The position numbers were made by a program, and so were the translations under genes. DNA of 64,000 nt, from assembly GCA_039800005.1 (NCBI GenBank), contig JBDLRN010000010.1:34713-98712 (forward strand). Reading direction: 5' to 3'. The notes beneath the pieces were generated by a model that was given only the letters and a program-made list of their open reading frames with translations, ran no database searches and was not told the origin of the DNA. The stretch is from Casp-actino8 sp039800005 (lineage in GTDB: Bacteria; Actinomycetota; Acidimicrobiia; Acidimicrobiales; Ilumatobacteraceae). Numbering within the stretch: position 1 is the first letter of the stretch; the number at the start of each line of letters is the position of its first letter. Below, piece after piece: positions 50,487-58,974 of this stretch.

Positions 50487-51104
50487 GTGCATCTCATCCA
50501 CCCGCCCCGCGGCGAGGTCTCGATTCCCGAGGCCTACGACCTGTCCAGCCGCCGGCGGCGGGCCGATCGGCCCTGGATCGTGCTGTCGATGATCGCGACC
50601 GGCGACGGTGCCGTGTCGATCGAAGGGGCGTCGCATCTGCTGGGGGGACCGGCCGACCGAGACGTGTTCCTGCACCTCCACCGGTCCGCCGATGCGGTGT
50701 TCGTGGGGGCCGAGACCGTGCGCGCCGACGGCTACTCGCCACTCCCCTCCCACCAGACCCTGGTGGTCATGTCATCGTCGGGCGACCTCGGCCGTCACCA
50801 TGATGCGCTCCTCGCGGCCGGCAACACACGCGTCGTCGCCGGCGACGTGCGCGATGTCGTCACGATGCTTCCCGGCGAGGTGTGTGCGTTGGAAGGTGGA
50901 CCGTCGCTCAACGGCCAGATGTTGGGAGCAGACTTGGTCGACGAAGTGTGGTTGACCGTGGCCCCGCGTTTCGTGGCCGGTCGCAGCGATCGGGTCGCCG
51001 AAGGATCCTGGGCGATGCGCGAACCGTGGCACCTGGCCCACGTGGGACACGACGACGGATTCGTGTTCCTGCGTTATCTACGCGACGCCGAACCGAGCGA
51101 GTGA
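50487..51104 (+). CDS. RibD C-terminal/dihydrofolate reductase-like protein
   Basis: A 205-residue NADPH-dependent reductase fold: WIVLSMIATGDGAVSIEG, HLHRSADAVFVGAETVRADGY (the RibD_C cofactor loop), CALEGGPSLNGQMLGADLVDEVWLTVAP. RibD_C enzymes reduce a pyrimidine ribosyl intermediate in riboflavin synthesis, but stand-alone copies like this often have unknown substrates. The start is GTG at 50487 without a strong ribosome-binding site. It is adjacent to operator 6 and may be in the catabolic regulon. Its end overlaps the convergent gpgS by 27 bases. Confidence 0.8.
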   Translation: MHLIHPPRGEVSIPEAYDLSSRRRRADRPWIVLSMIATGDGAVSIEGASHLLGGPADRDVFLHLHRSADAVFVGAETVRADGYSPLPSHQTLVVMSSSGDLGRHHDALLAAGNTRVVAGDVRDVVTMLPGEVCALEGGPSLNGQMLGADLVDEVWLTVAPRFVAGRSDRVAEGSWAMREPWHLAHVGHDDGFVFLRYLRDAEPSE

Positions 51105-51962
51105 CGCCACCGGCGGCCGGATCATGAGATTCAACTCCACCGGATCCCCCGCCTTGCGATAGAGCATCGGCACCGCATCGGCGAAAGACGGCGCCCCCGA
51201 CACCCGCGACAGAAGGGTCGCGGCCACTTCGCCGGCCTGGATGGCCAGGGTCTCGAGGCGATGATGGCGGTGCAGGCGCATGCCGAGGTCGACCTGACCG
51301 ATCGATGCGATGCCGAAGCGCTCGTACATGTCGACGAGCATGCCGATCTCGACACCCCATCCGGCGGCGAAGGGAATGGCCTCCAGCATCGAGCGACGTC
51401 CGGCGTACTCACCGGCCAGAGGCTGCTCGAGGGCTGCCAGTTCGGGAAAGAAGAGTGACAACAGCGGACGAGCCACCAACTCGGTGGTGCGCCCACCGCC
51501 ACCGAGATGCGACGGGCGGTGATAACTGGCCTTCACGAGACCGACTTCGTCGTCGACGAGAAGCGGCATCGCCAAGCGCACGATCCACTCCGGCGTGAAA
51601 CTGGTGATGTCGCCGTCGCACCACACCACGACGTCGCCGTGACTCGCCAACAGACTCGCCCACAAGGCGTTGCCCTTGCCACGCGCCGACCCATGGAAGA
51701 AATGGACGACGTCGACCGGCACCACGGTCGCTCCGGCTTCGGCGGCGATGTCGGCTGTGCCATCGGTCGATCCGTCGTCGAGAACGATCAATTCGTCGAC
51801 GAGAGTTCCGACGAGTGACTGCTCGATCATGCGCACGAGATCACCCACCGTCTCGGCTTCGTTGCGACACGGAATGCACACCGACACCGTGCGACCACGC
51901 TTGGCGGCGATCGCCGTGTCGAGGTTCCAGCCGGTCGGATCGAAGTTCTTGATTCCGGTCAT
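51078..51962 (-). CDS. gpgS: Glucosyl-3-phosphoglycerate synthase
   Basis: A 294-residue GT-A (GT81) glycosyltransferase making glucosyl-3-phosphoglycerate from NDP-glucose. VSVCIPCRNEAETVGDLV binds the nucleotide, ELIVLDDGSTDGTADIA follows, SARGKGNALWASL is the GpgS-type loop, and VVWCDGDITSF holds the D-x-D metal site. AGWGVEIGMLVDMYERFG is the acceptor region. The product feeds glucosylglycerate or methylglucose lipopolysaccharide synthesis. It is divergent from a folP2-like gene, the same pair that adjoins in mycobacteria. Confidence 0.93.
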   Translation of the reverse strand: MTGIKNFDPTGWNLDTAIAAKRGRTVSVCIPCRNEAETVGDLVRMIEQSLVGTLVDELIVLDDGSTDGTADIAAEAGATVVPVDVVHFFHGSARGKGNALWASLLASHGDVVVWCDGDITSFTPEWIVRLAMPLLVDDEVGLVKASYHRPSHLGGGGRTTELVARPLLSLFFPELAALEQPLAGEYAGRRSMLEAIPFAAGWGVEIGMLVDMYERFGIASIGQVDLGMRLHRHHRLETLAIQAGEVAATLLSRVSGAPSFADAVPMLYRKAGDPVELNLMIRPPVASLARFGVA

Positions 51963-51974
51963 TAGCCTGAGACC

Positions 51975-52724
51975 ATGTTCCTCTACGGAGTGGTGAACGC
52001 TTCGGGCGACTCGCTCAACACCGATTCAATAGCGACAACACCCGACGCCGCTACTCGTCGGGCCGAATATCTCCTCGGTCACGGATGTCAGGGCATCGAT
52101 CTGGGGGGACAAGGATCCACCGACAACGCCACCGTCGTTCCGTGGGAGGAGGAGTGGTCCCGTCTCGAAGCCATCGTGGAGGCCTTGGCCGCCTTCGGAG
52201 TGCCGCTCAGCATCGACTCGTGGAAGCCCGAGGTCACTCGGCGCGCTCTTCAACACGGTGCCACGGTCATCAACGCCGCCGACGGCATGCAGACCGACGA
52301 GATGTGGCAGGTCGCCGCCGACTTCCGGGTGCCGATCGTGCTGCCGTTCCTGTCGGGGCCCAATCCGCGGGAGATGGAAATGGTTCGTGCCGATCCGGTG
52401 CAGGTGATGCTCGACTTCTTCACCGAGCAGTTGGCCGTCGCCGATCGCTACGACCTGCGCTCGCTGTGCATCCTCGATCCGGGCACCGGTTTCGCGCCGT
52501 CGAACTGGCCGTGGGAGGAGCGATACCTCTATCAGAAGCAGGTGTATTCGAACCTCGAAGCGCTCCGCACGTTCGGCTTGCCGCTCTACATCGCGCTGCC
52601 GTGGAAGGAGACCGCCCAACACGACGAATTGCTCGAGATCGTGCTGAAGCAGCGTCCCGAATACGGGCGCGTTCACTATCCGGAGAAGGTACGTCGCGTC
52701 GAGCGCGAACTCGGACTCTCCTGA
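51975..52724 (+). CDS. Dihydropteroate synthase-like protein (FolP2 type)
   Basis: A 249-residue TIM barrel of the pterin-binding family. The first loop reads GVVNASGDSLN where true DHPS has N-x-TPDSF, and IDLGGQGSTDNATVV replaces the DxGGxSTRP motif in part. VPLSIDSWKPEV and AADGMQTDEM follow. Such divergent FolP2 proteins may lack sulfonamide-type DHPS activity. Divergent from gpgS across 12 bases, so both starts are nearly back to back. Confidence 0.82.
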   Translation: MFLYGVVNASGDSLNTDSIATTPDAATRRAEYLLGHGCQGIDLGGQGSTDNATVVPWEEEWSRLEAIVEALAAFGVPLSIDSWKPEVTRRALQHGATVINAADGMQTDEMWQVAADFRVPIVLPFLSGPNPREMEMVRADPVQVMLDFFTEQLAVADRYDLRSLCILDPGTGFAPSNWPWEERYLYQKQVYSNLEALRTFGLPLYIALPWKETAQHDELLEIVLKQRPEYGRVHYPEKVRRVERELGLS

Positions 52725-52725
52725 A

Positions 52726-53565
52726 TCACGCGAGCGGTCCACGCGGATACACCGCGTCGGGCGGAAGATCGCGATCCCAACCCTCGGGGCACTTCTCCGG
52801 CGCCACTTCGCTGAGTGGCGCCAGCACGAATCGCCGTTCGGCGTAGCGCGGATGTGGCACGGCCAGGTTGCCGCCGGTGATCACCACGTCGTCGAAGAAG
52901 AGCAGATCGAGATCGAGGGTGCGCGGCCCCCAGTGCACGATTCGCTCGCGACCCGCGTCGGCTTCGATGCGGTGCAGCCAGCGCAGCAACGCGTACGGAT
53001 CGAGTTCGGTCTCGAGGACCACCGCCATGTTGAGATAGGCACCTTGGCCGTCGGGGCCGCCCACCGGATCGGTTTCGAACACCTGCGACTGCGCCACCAC
53101 GCTCTCACCCAGACGTTCGATGGCGAACCGCAGATGAGCCTCGCGATTGCCGAGGTTGCTACCCAACGCCACGACGGCCCGATGGCGCTTGACCGACGCC
53201 ACCTCGGCGCGCACTCGTCGAATGCGCACGGCCGTGGAGTCGATCTGCTCGGGAATCGGCGGCCGCAACTTGGTGAGGGTCAGTTCGACGGCGCGCACGA
53301 GCGGAAACGACAGCACGACTTCTGCCATGTGTTGCGCGAGCCGCTCGAGCAACAAGTACTGGGTGCCACGAGCGAGATTCGCCAATGCGACCGCCACCTC
53401 GCCGTAGTGGACGGTCTGCTCGAGGTCGTCGGACACGCCGGCGTCGTGCAGATCGACTTCGATGTCGACGTCGACACGCAAGGGTTGCGGGGCCAGCCGT
53501 TCGTGGTCGAGCACACCGATGATGCTCTCGAACCGCAAGTCGTTGATCAGGATGTGATCGGCCAC
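52726..53565 (-). CDS. folK: Bifunctional dihydroneopterin aldolase / HPPK (FolB-FolK fusion)
   Basis: A 279-residue fusion. Residues 1-120 are FolB (HILINDLRFESIIGVLDHERLAPQPL, VHYGEVA, LLLERLAQHMAEVVL). Residues about 128-270 are FolK: AVVALGSNLGNREAHLRFAIERL, YLNMAVVLET, and GPRTLDLDLLFFDDVVI with the metal-binding Asp pair and PHPRYAERRFVLAPLSEVAP. They catalyse successive steps to the pterin pyrophosphate used by DHPS. It ends one base after the convergent folP2-like stop and starts 4 bases after the gatB stop. Confidence 0.92.
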   Translation of the reverse strand: MADHILINDLRFESIIGVLDHERLAPQPLRVDVDIEVDLHDAGVSDDLEQTVHYGEVAVALANLARGTQYLLLERLAQHMAEVVLSFPLVRAVELTLTKLRPPIPEQIDSTAVRIRRVRAEVASVKRHRAVVALGSNLGNREAHLRFAIERLGESVVAQSQVFETDPVGGPDGQGAYLNMAVVLETELDPYALLRWLHRIEADAGRERIVHWGPRTLDLDLLFFDDVVITGGNLAVPHPRYAERRFVLAPLSEVAPEKCPEGWDRDLPPDAVYPRGPLA

Positions 53566-53569
53566 GAGA

Positions 53570-55012
53570 TCAGGATCCGCGCTTGGACTGCAACAACGCG
53601 GTGACCGCCTTGCCGTCGGCCTTGCCCTTGCTCGACTTCATGATGGCGCCCACCAACGCGCCCATCGCTTTCTCTTCGCCACCGCAGTACTTGGCCCAGG
53701 CGTCGGCGTTGCCGGCGATGGCCGCGTCGACCATGGCTTCGAGTTCGGACGTGTCCATGGCCTCGAATCCCTTGGCGGCCGCGATCGCTTCGGCGTCACC
53801 GCCACCGGCCGCCACGATCTCGGCGAGCACAGTCTTGGCCTGGGTGGCCGTCAACTTGCCACTGGTCTCGAGAGTGATGAGGCGGGCCAGATCGGCCGCC
53901 GGCACCTGCGGAGTGGCTCCCTGCTCGGCGAAGGCTTCCTTCACGTGCACGAGAGCTCGCGCCACGTCGGCACCGGCCTCGCCCACCGCGAGGATGTAGT
54001 CGTCCTGGCCGCGTTCGACCACGACCATGATCGCCTCACCGTCGGCCGGTGCACCGGTCGCCGCCGACAGACGAGTCCGACGCTCACGCGGCAGCAGTGG
54101 CAACGCCGCCCGCACCTGGTCGATCCAGGAGGCGTCGGGAACGAGTGGCACCAGATCGGGTTCGAGGAAATAGCGATAGTCGTCGGCGTCCTCTTTGGAC
54201 CGCAAAGTGTGCGTGCGGCCGTCGTTCTCGTCCCAGTGTCGGGTCTCCTGACGCACCTTCTCGCCGCTCTCGATGAGCGCGATCTGTCGACGGGCCTCGT
54301 ACTCGATCGCCCGACCGAGCGAGCGCACCGAGTTCACGTTCTTGATCTCGCAACGCGTGCCGAGCGGATCACCGGGCTTGCGAACGCTGACGTTGGCGTC
54401 GCATCGCATCGAGCCTTCTTCCATCTTGGCGTCGGACGCGCCGATGGCGACCAGGATCTGACGCAGTTCGGTGACGTACTGACGCGCTTCGTCGGGTGTC
54501 GCGATGTCGGGCCGACCCACGATCTCGACCAACGGCACTCCGGCCCGGTTGAAGTCGATGAGCGAATGATCGCTGCCGTGGATGCGCCCACCGGTGCCGC
54601 CGATGTGCGTGCTCTTGCCGGTGTCCTCCTCGAGGTGCGCCCGTTCGATACCGATGCGCTTGCCACCCGGAAGTTCGAGCCAACCGTCGATGTTGAGGGG
54701 TTGGTCGTACTGCGAGATCTGATAGGCCTTCGGCATGTCGGGGTAGAAGTAGTTCTTGCGGTGGAACGTGCACGGTTGAACGCTGCAGTTGAGGGCCAGC
54801 CCGATGCGCATGGCCAACTCGACGGCCCGCCGGTTGAGGACCGGCAACGCACCCGGCAGACCCAGGGTCACCGGATCGATGTGCACGTTCGGGTCGTCGC
54901 CGAAACGGTTGGCGCTGGCCGAGAACAACTTGGTGGCGGTGGCAAGTTCGACGTGCACTTCGAGACCGCAGACGAGTTCGTAACCGTCGATCATGTAGGT
55001 CGCGTCGCTCAC
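53570..55012 (-). CDS. gatB: Asp-tRNA(Asn)/Glu-tRNA(Gln) amidotransferase subunit B
   Basis: A 480-residue subunit activating and transferring the glutamyl- or aspartyl-tRNA carboxylate. YELVCGLEVHVELATATKLFS starts the cradle domain, FYPDMPKAYQISQYD, HLEEDTGKSTHIG, DFNRAGVPLVEIVG, SMRCDANVSVR and KNVNSVRSLGRAIEYE are signature segments. A YqeY-like tail ends in KGKADGKAVTALLQ. The frame is open to 55177, but GTG at 55012 overlaps the gatA stop (GTGA) and is preferred. Confidence 0.96.
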   Translation of the reverse strand: MSDATYMIDGYELVCGLEVHVELATATKLFSASANRFGDDPNVHIDPVTLGLPGALPVLNRRAVELAMRIGLALNCSVQPCTFHRKNYFYPDMPKAYQISQYDQPLNIDGWLELPGGKRIGIERAHLEEDTGKSTHIGGTGGRIHGSDHSLIDFNRAGVPLVEIVGRPDIATPDEARQYVTELRQILVAIGASDAKMEEGSMRCDANVSVRKPGDPLGTRCEIKNVNSVRSLGRAIEYEARRQIALIESGEKVRQETRHWDENDGRTHTLRSKEDADDYRYFLEPDLVPLVPDASWIDQVRAALPLLPRERRTRLSAATGAPADGEAIMVVVERGQDDYILAVGEAGADVARALVHVKEAFAEQGATPQVPAADLARLITLETSGKLTATQAKTVLAEIVAAGGGDAEAIAAAKGFEAMDTSELEAMVDAAIAGNADAWAKYCGGEEKAMGALVGAIMKSSKGKADGKAVTALLQSKRGS

Positions 55013-56454
55013 CGTGCTCCCCTTTCGAGTTCGGCCGCCACTCGGAACATCACCGGCTCGCCGAGCGTGGGTGCCAACACTTGTACCCCGACCGGCAGAC
55101 CGTGGGCACCGGTCCGGAACGGCACGCTCATCGCCGGATGGCCCGCCAAGTTGGTGGGAATCGTGAACACGTCGCACAAATACATCGACAACGGGTCGTC
55201 GGCCTTGGATCCCACCGGGAAGGCCACGATCGGCGAGGTGGGCGTGAGGATCACGTCGGCGCGTTCGTAGGCCCGGGCGAAATCGTCGGAGATGAGGCGG
55301 CGCACCTTCAGAGCCTTGCCGTAATAGGCGTCGTAGTAGCCGGCCGACAGCGCGTAGGTACCGAGCATGATGCGTCGCTTCACCTCGTCGCCGAAGCCAG
55401 CAGAACGTGTTGCCATGTACATGGCGTTGGTGTCGGCGGCGTCGACGCGCATTCCGTAACGGACCCCGTCGTAACGCGCCAGGTTGCTGCTCGCCTCGGC
55501 GGGAGCGATCAGGTAATAGGCGGTGAGGCCGTACTTCAGCGAGGGCAGTTCGACGTCGACGATGGTCGCGCCAGCGGCGGCCAACGCGTCGAATGCTTCG
55601 GCCAGTCGCTGTTCGACCTCGGGTTCGCTGCCCTCGGGCAGATCGGTGATGCGACCGATGCGCAAACCCTTCACGCCGCGGTCGAGTTCACCGAGCAACT
55701 GCAACGGCGGCTGCGGGATCGAGGTGCTGTCGAGCGGATCGTGACCGCTGATGGTCTCGAGCAACAGGGCCGCATCGCGCACGTCGAGCGTGAACGGGCC
55801 GATTTGGTCGAGGCTGCTGGCGAAGGCCACCAGTCCGTATCGACTCACGGTCCCGTAGGTGGGCTTCACCCCGACCACACCGCACAGCGCAGCGGGCTGA
55901 CGAATCGAACCTCCGGTGTCGCTGCCGAGCGACGCGGCCGCGAAGTGGGCGGCGACGGCCGCTGCACTTCCCCCACTCGAGCCTCCCGACACGCGCGTGA
56001 CGTCGTGCGGATTGAGCGTGGGACCGAAGGCCGAGTTCTCGGTGCTCGAACCCATGGCGAACTCGTCGAGATTGGTCTTTCCCACGAACACCGCACCTGC
56101 CGCGGCGAGTCGCGTGACGACGGTGGCGTCGTAGGGGGGCTTCCAGCCCTCGAGCATGCGCGACGAACACGTGGTGGGAACACCACGCGTGCACATGTTG
56201 TCCTTGAGGGCGATCGGCACACCGGCCAACGGGCCGGGATCGCGTCCGGCGGCCACCGCCGCGTCGACGGCCTCGGCCGTCCGGCGCGCCTGATCGGCGG
56301 TGACGGTGTTGAAGGCGTGCACGTCGGCTTCCCGCGCCGACACGTTGGCGAGATGAGCGTCGAGAACGTCGACGGCCCGGCGTCGACCGGCGCGCACGTC
56401 GGCGGCGATCTGGTAGGCGGTGTCGTCGGAGCCCGTCGTCGTGGACATGGACAT
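55009..56454 (-). CDS. gatA: Asp-tRNA(Asn)/Glu-tRNA(Gln) amidotransferase subunit A
   Basis: A 481-residue amidase-signature glutaminase subunit that supplies ammonia to GatB. PIALKDNMCTRGVPTTCSS contains the catalytic Lys. RVSGGSSGGSAAAVAAHFAA and SLGSDTGGSIRQPAA hold the cis-Ser/Ser triad residues. ATG at 56454 overlaps the gatC stop (TGATG). The GatCAB complex is essential where glutaminyl- or asparaginyl-tRNA synthetase is absent. Confidence 0.96.
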   Translation of the reverse strand: MSMSTTTGSDDTAYQIAADVRAGRRRAVDVLDAHLANVSAREADVHAFNTVTADQARRTAEAVDAAVAAGRDPGPLAGVPIALKDNMCTRGVPTTCSSRMLEGWKPPYDATVVTRLAAAGAVFVGKTNLDEFAMGSSTENSAFGPTLNPHDVTRVSGGSSGGSAAAVAAHFAAASLGSDTGGSIRQPAALCGVVGVKPTYGTVSRYGLVAFASSLDQIGPFTLDVRDAALLLETISGHDPLDSTSIPQPPLQLLGELDRGVKGLRIGRITDLPEGSEPEVEQRLAEAFDALAAAGATIVDVELPSLKYGLTAYYLIAPAEASSNLARYDGVRYGMRVDAADTNAMYMATRSAGFGDEVKRRIMLGTYALSAGYYDAYYGKALKVRRLISDDFARAYERADVILTPTSPIVAFPVGSKADDPLSMYLCDVFTIPTNLAGHPAMSVPFRTGAHGLPVGVQVLAPTLGEPVMFRVAAELERGAR

Positions 56455-56756
56455 CAGCCCTCCAATCCGATGATCGGCGGCACGCGGAAACGACCGTCCT
56501 CGGCGGCCGGCGCCGCGGCCAGCACCTCGTCACGGTCGAGACTCGGTGCGACCACGTCGTCGCGCATCACGTTGACGAGCGGATACGGCTGGGTCATCGG
56601 CGCGACTTCGGCGAGATCGAGGGCGTCGATGTCGGCGAAGTGCTCGAGCATGCCGTCGAGCTGCGCCGTGAGACGCGTGATCTCGTCGGGGGTCACGTCG
56701 AGCCGGGCCAGACGAGCCACTTTGGCGACGGTTTCGGCGGAGATGCGATCGGACAC
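56454..56756 (-). CDS. gatC: Asp-tRNA(Asn)/Glu-tRNA(Gln) amidotransferase subunit C
   Basis: A 100-residue linker subunit that wraps GatA and GatB. ISAETVAKVARLARLDVTPDEI and LTAQLDGMLEHFADIDALD are the family helices, LRDDVV-like MRDDVVAPSLDRDEVLAAAP and FRVPPIIG the tail. GTG at 56756 gives the usual length; the frame is open further up, in the shadow of the alpha-galactosidase gene, which ends only 11 bases earlier. Confidence 0.93.
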   Translation of the reverse strand: MSDRISAETVAKVARLARLDVTPDEITRLTAQLDGMLEHFADIDALDLAEVAPMTQPYPLVNVMRDDVVAPSLDRDEVLAAAPAAEDGRFRVPPIIGLEG

Positions 56757-56767
56757 GAGGTCCGATG

Positions 56768-58942
56768 CTACGAGCCGGACAGGTGCAGTACCACGGCCCG
56801 TTGCGGCGCCAGAAGCGGTGCGACGAGTCCGATCTCGCGCAGAACGGCGCCCGACACCACCGGTGGCTCGTCGGAACTCGCCGCTGTCCACCAGTCGGGC
56901 TGACGACGGGCCGCGCCGTCGGACGTGATCGTCGTCGCGTCGGGCACCAGCGGAACGAGACGCACGCGATGGTCGCGTTCGAGGTCGAGGCCGGGGAATC
57001 GCCAATTCGTCGACCTCTCGCCCACCGCCGGGGCGGCGATCTGCACGTGGCACACGAGCAACTGCGACGCGTCGTCGGAACGAACACCGAAACACACGGC
57101 GTCGGGACCGCGATCGAAACGCACGAAGTGTCCGTGATGGACGAATTCACGCCAGGTCTTGTAGAGCTCGACGCCGTGGCGCAACACCTCGCGTTCACGT
57201 TCGTCGAGACGGGTCACGTCGGCTTCGATCCCCATGTGGCCGAACATCGCGACCGCGGTGCGAAGGGCCATGGGCAGGCGACGTCCGGTGTTGTGCGCGG
57301 GAGAGGGACCGACGTGCGAACCCAGAACTTCGGGTGGCATCACCATCGACGCCCGATGATGAATCACCGAACGCTCCAGAGCGTCGTTGTTGTCGCTCGT
57401 CCAGAAGCGCTCCACCCGACGCAACATCTCGTGGTCGATCCGGCCACCACCCGATGCGCACGATTCGAATTCGACCCGCGGATGACGGCGACGCAGTTCG
57501 TCGAGGAGCCGATACACCGCGGCCGTCTGGTCGTGCGCAGCAGCCTTGCCGTCGGCCCCACTCCCCTGCACGACCCAGCGGTTCATGTCCCACTTCACGT
57601 AGGCGACGGCGTGGTCGGCGAGCAACGTGTCGAGTCGAGTGAGCACGTGATCGAAGGCGTCGGTTCGCGTGAGGTCGAGCACCAGCTGGTGACGACCGAG
57701 AACCGGTTCGTACCCCTCGGTCACGAGAGCCCACTCGGGACGGGCGCGCAGCAACTCGCTGTCGGGATTGACCATCTCGGGTTCGACCCAGATGCCGAAA
57801 TCCATGCCGAGCGAGTGGACGTGCTCGATCAAGGGGGCGAGACCGTCGGGATACACCTCCGGTGACACCGTCCAGTCGCCGAGTCCGGCCCGATCGTGAC
57901 GACGGGCGCCGAACCATCCGTCGTCGAGCACGAAACGCTCGGCACCGACCCCCGCGGCCGCCTCGGCCAACTCCTTCAGGCGTTCGACGTCGTGATCGAA
58001 ATACACCGCTTCCCACGTGTTGACGTGGACCTTTCGCGGCGACAGCGAGTACGACGACGGCGGTCGAGGAACACGTCGCCTCGCTTCCCGGTGAAAGCCC
58101 CACGACGCCGGGGTGAAGCCGTGATCGGAGTGCACGCCGATCACCGACGGCGTCGTGTAGGTCTCGCCGGGATACACGCACATCTCACCGGGATGGAAGA
58201 GTTCGCCCAGTTGCACGTAGCGGCGTCCGTCGACCAGACGTTCGGCGAAGAGCACGTGGTTGCCGCTCCATGCCAGATGCAGGCCCCACACGTCGCCGTT
58301 CCATTCGTCGGCCTCGGCCGAGGTGACCCACAGATACGGCGGATGCTCGTGCGAGGTGCGGCCCGTGCGGTTCTCGACGGTCCAGGCCCCCAACGGCCAC
58401 TCCGCGTGACGCCACCCGAATTCGGCGCCCCAGCGTCCGCTGTACGTGCCGAGTCGCGTTCCACAGTCGGGCATCGGCACGGTCACGGTGAGAGCGTCGA
58501 GCATGTACGGACCCGCCCCGACGTTGGCGAGATCGACGGCGATCGACAGCACGTCGTCGACGAGCTCGAGTCGCGTGGTGATCTCGAGTTCGGCGATCTC
58601 GTCGAAGGCCACGACCCGCACACCGCGAACGGACGAGTCGACGTCGAACTCTTGATGTCCGACGTAGCGCGGTCGAGGCGACCAATGACGGCCACCTCGT
58701 CGGTGGCCGGCCAGACCGGGCCGACCCAGGAATCCCTCGGCGGGCACACAGGACGCCGGGGTCACCGTGTCGAGACCGCCGTGCGGAACCGGACGCGACG
58801 GCGAGAAGCCGTCGATCGACGGCAGTCGGCGGCCCCAGTGTTCGATCACCGGAACTCCCGGTGACACGTCGATCACCACACTCGTGGTCGCACCACTCAG
58901 GTGCACCAGCATCGACGAATCGGGGTCGGGCGACGAAGCCAC
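56768..58942 (-). CDS. GH36 alpha-galactosidase
   Basis: A 724-residue intracellular glycosidase releasing terminal alpha-galactose. An N-terminal beta-sandwich (1-300) precedes the TIM barrel: ERFVLDDGWFGARRHD, WVEPEMVNPDSELLRARPEW, AVAYVKWDMNRWV with the nucleophile Asp (about 450) and ESCASGGGRIDHEML then FWTSDNNDALER with the acid/base Asp (about 513). All are intact. It lies directly upstream of gatC on the same strand, an odd neighbour for translation genes, with no sugar transporter nearby. No signal peptide. Confidence 0.93.
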   Translation of the reverse strand: MASSPDPDSSMLVHLSGATTSVVIDVSPGVPVIEHWGRRLPSIDGFSPSRPVPHGGLDTVTPASCVPAEGFLGRPGLAGHRRGGRHWSPRPRYVGHQEFDVDSSVRGVRVVAFDEIAELEITTRLELVDDVLSIAVDLANVGAGPYMLDALTVTVPMPDCGTRLGTYSGRWGAEFGWRHAEWPLGAWTVENRTGRTSHEHPPYLWVTSAEADEWNGDVWGLHLAWSGNHVLFAERLVDGRRYVQLGELFHPGEMCVYPGETYTTPSVIGVHSDHGFTPASWGFHREARRRVPRPPSSYSLSPRKVHVNTWEAVYFDHDVERLKELAEAAAGVGAERFVLDDGWFGARRHDRAGLGDWTVSPEVYPDGLAPLIEHVHSLGMDFGIWVEPEMVNPDSELLRARPEWALVTEGYEPVLGRHQLVLDLTRTDAFDHVLTRLDTLLADHAVAYVKWDMNRWVVQGSGADGKAAAHDQTAAVYRLLDELRRRHPRVEFESCASGGGRIDHEMLRRVERFWTSDNNDALERSVIHHRASMVMPPEVLGSHVGPSPAHNTGRRLPMALRTAVAMFGHMGIEADVTRLDEREREVLRHGVELYKTWREFVHHGHFVRFDRGPDAVCFGVRSDDASQLLVCHVQIAAPAVGERSTNWRFPGLDLERDHRVRLVPLVPDATTITSDGAARRQPDWWTAASSDEPPVVSGAVLREIGLVAPLLAPQRAVVLHLSGS

Positions 58943-58974
58943 GCCTGATCCCTATCGCTCTCGCAACCGTGCCG

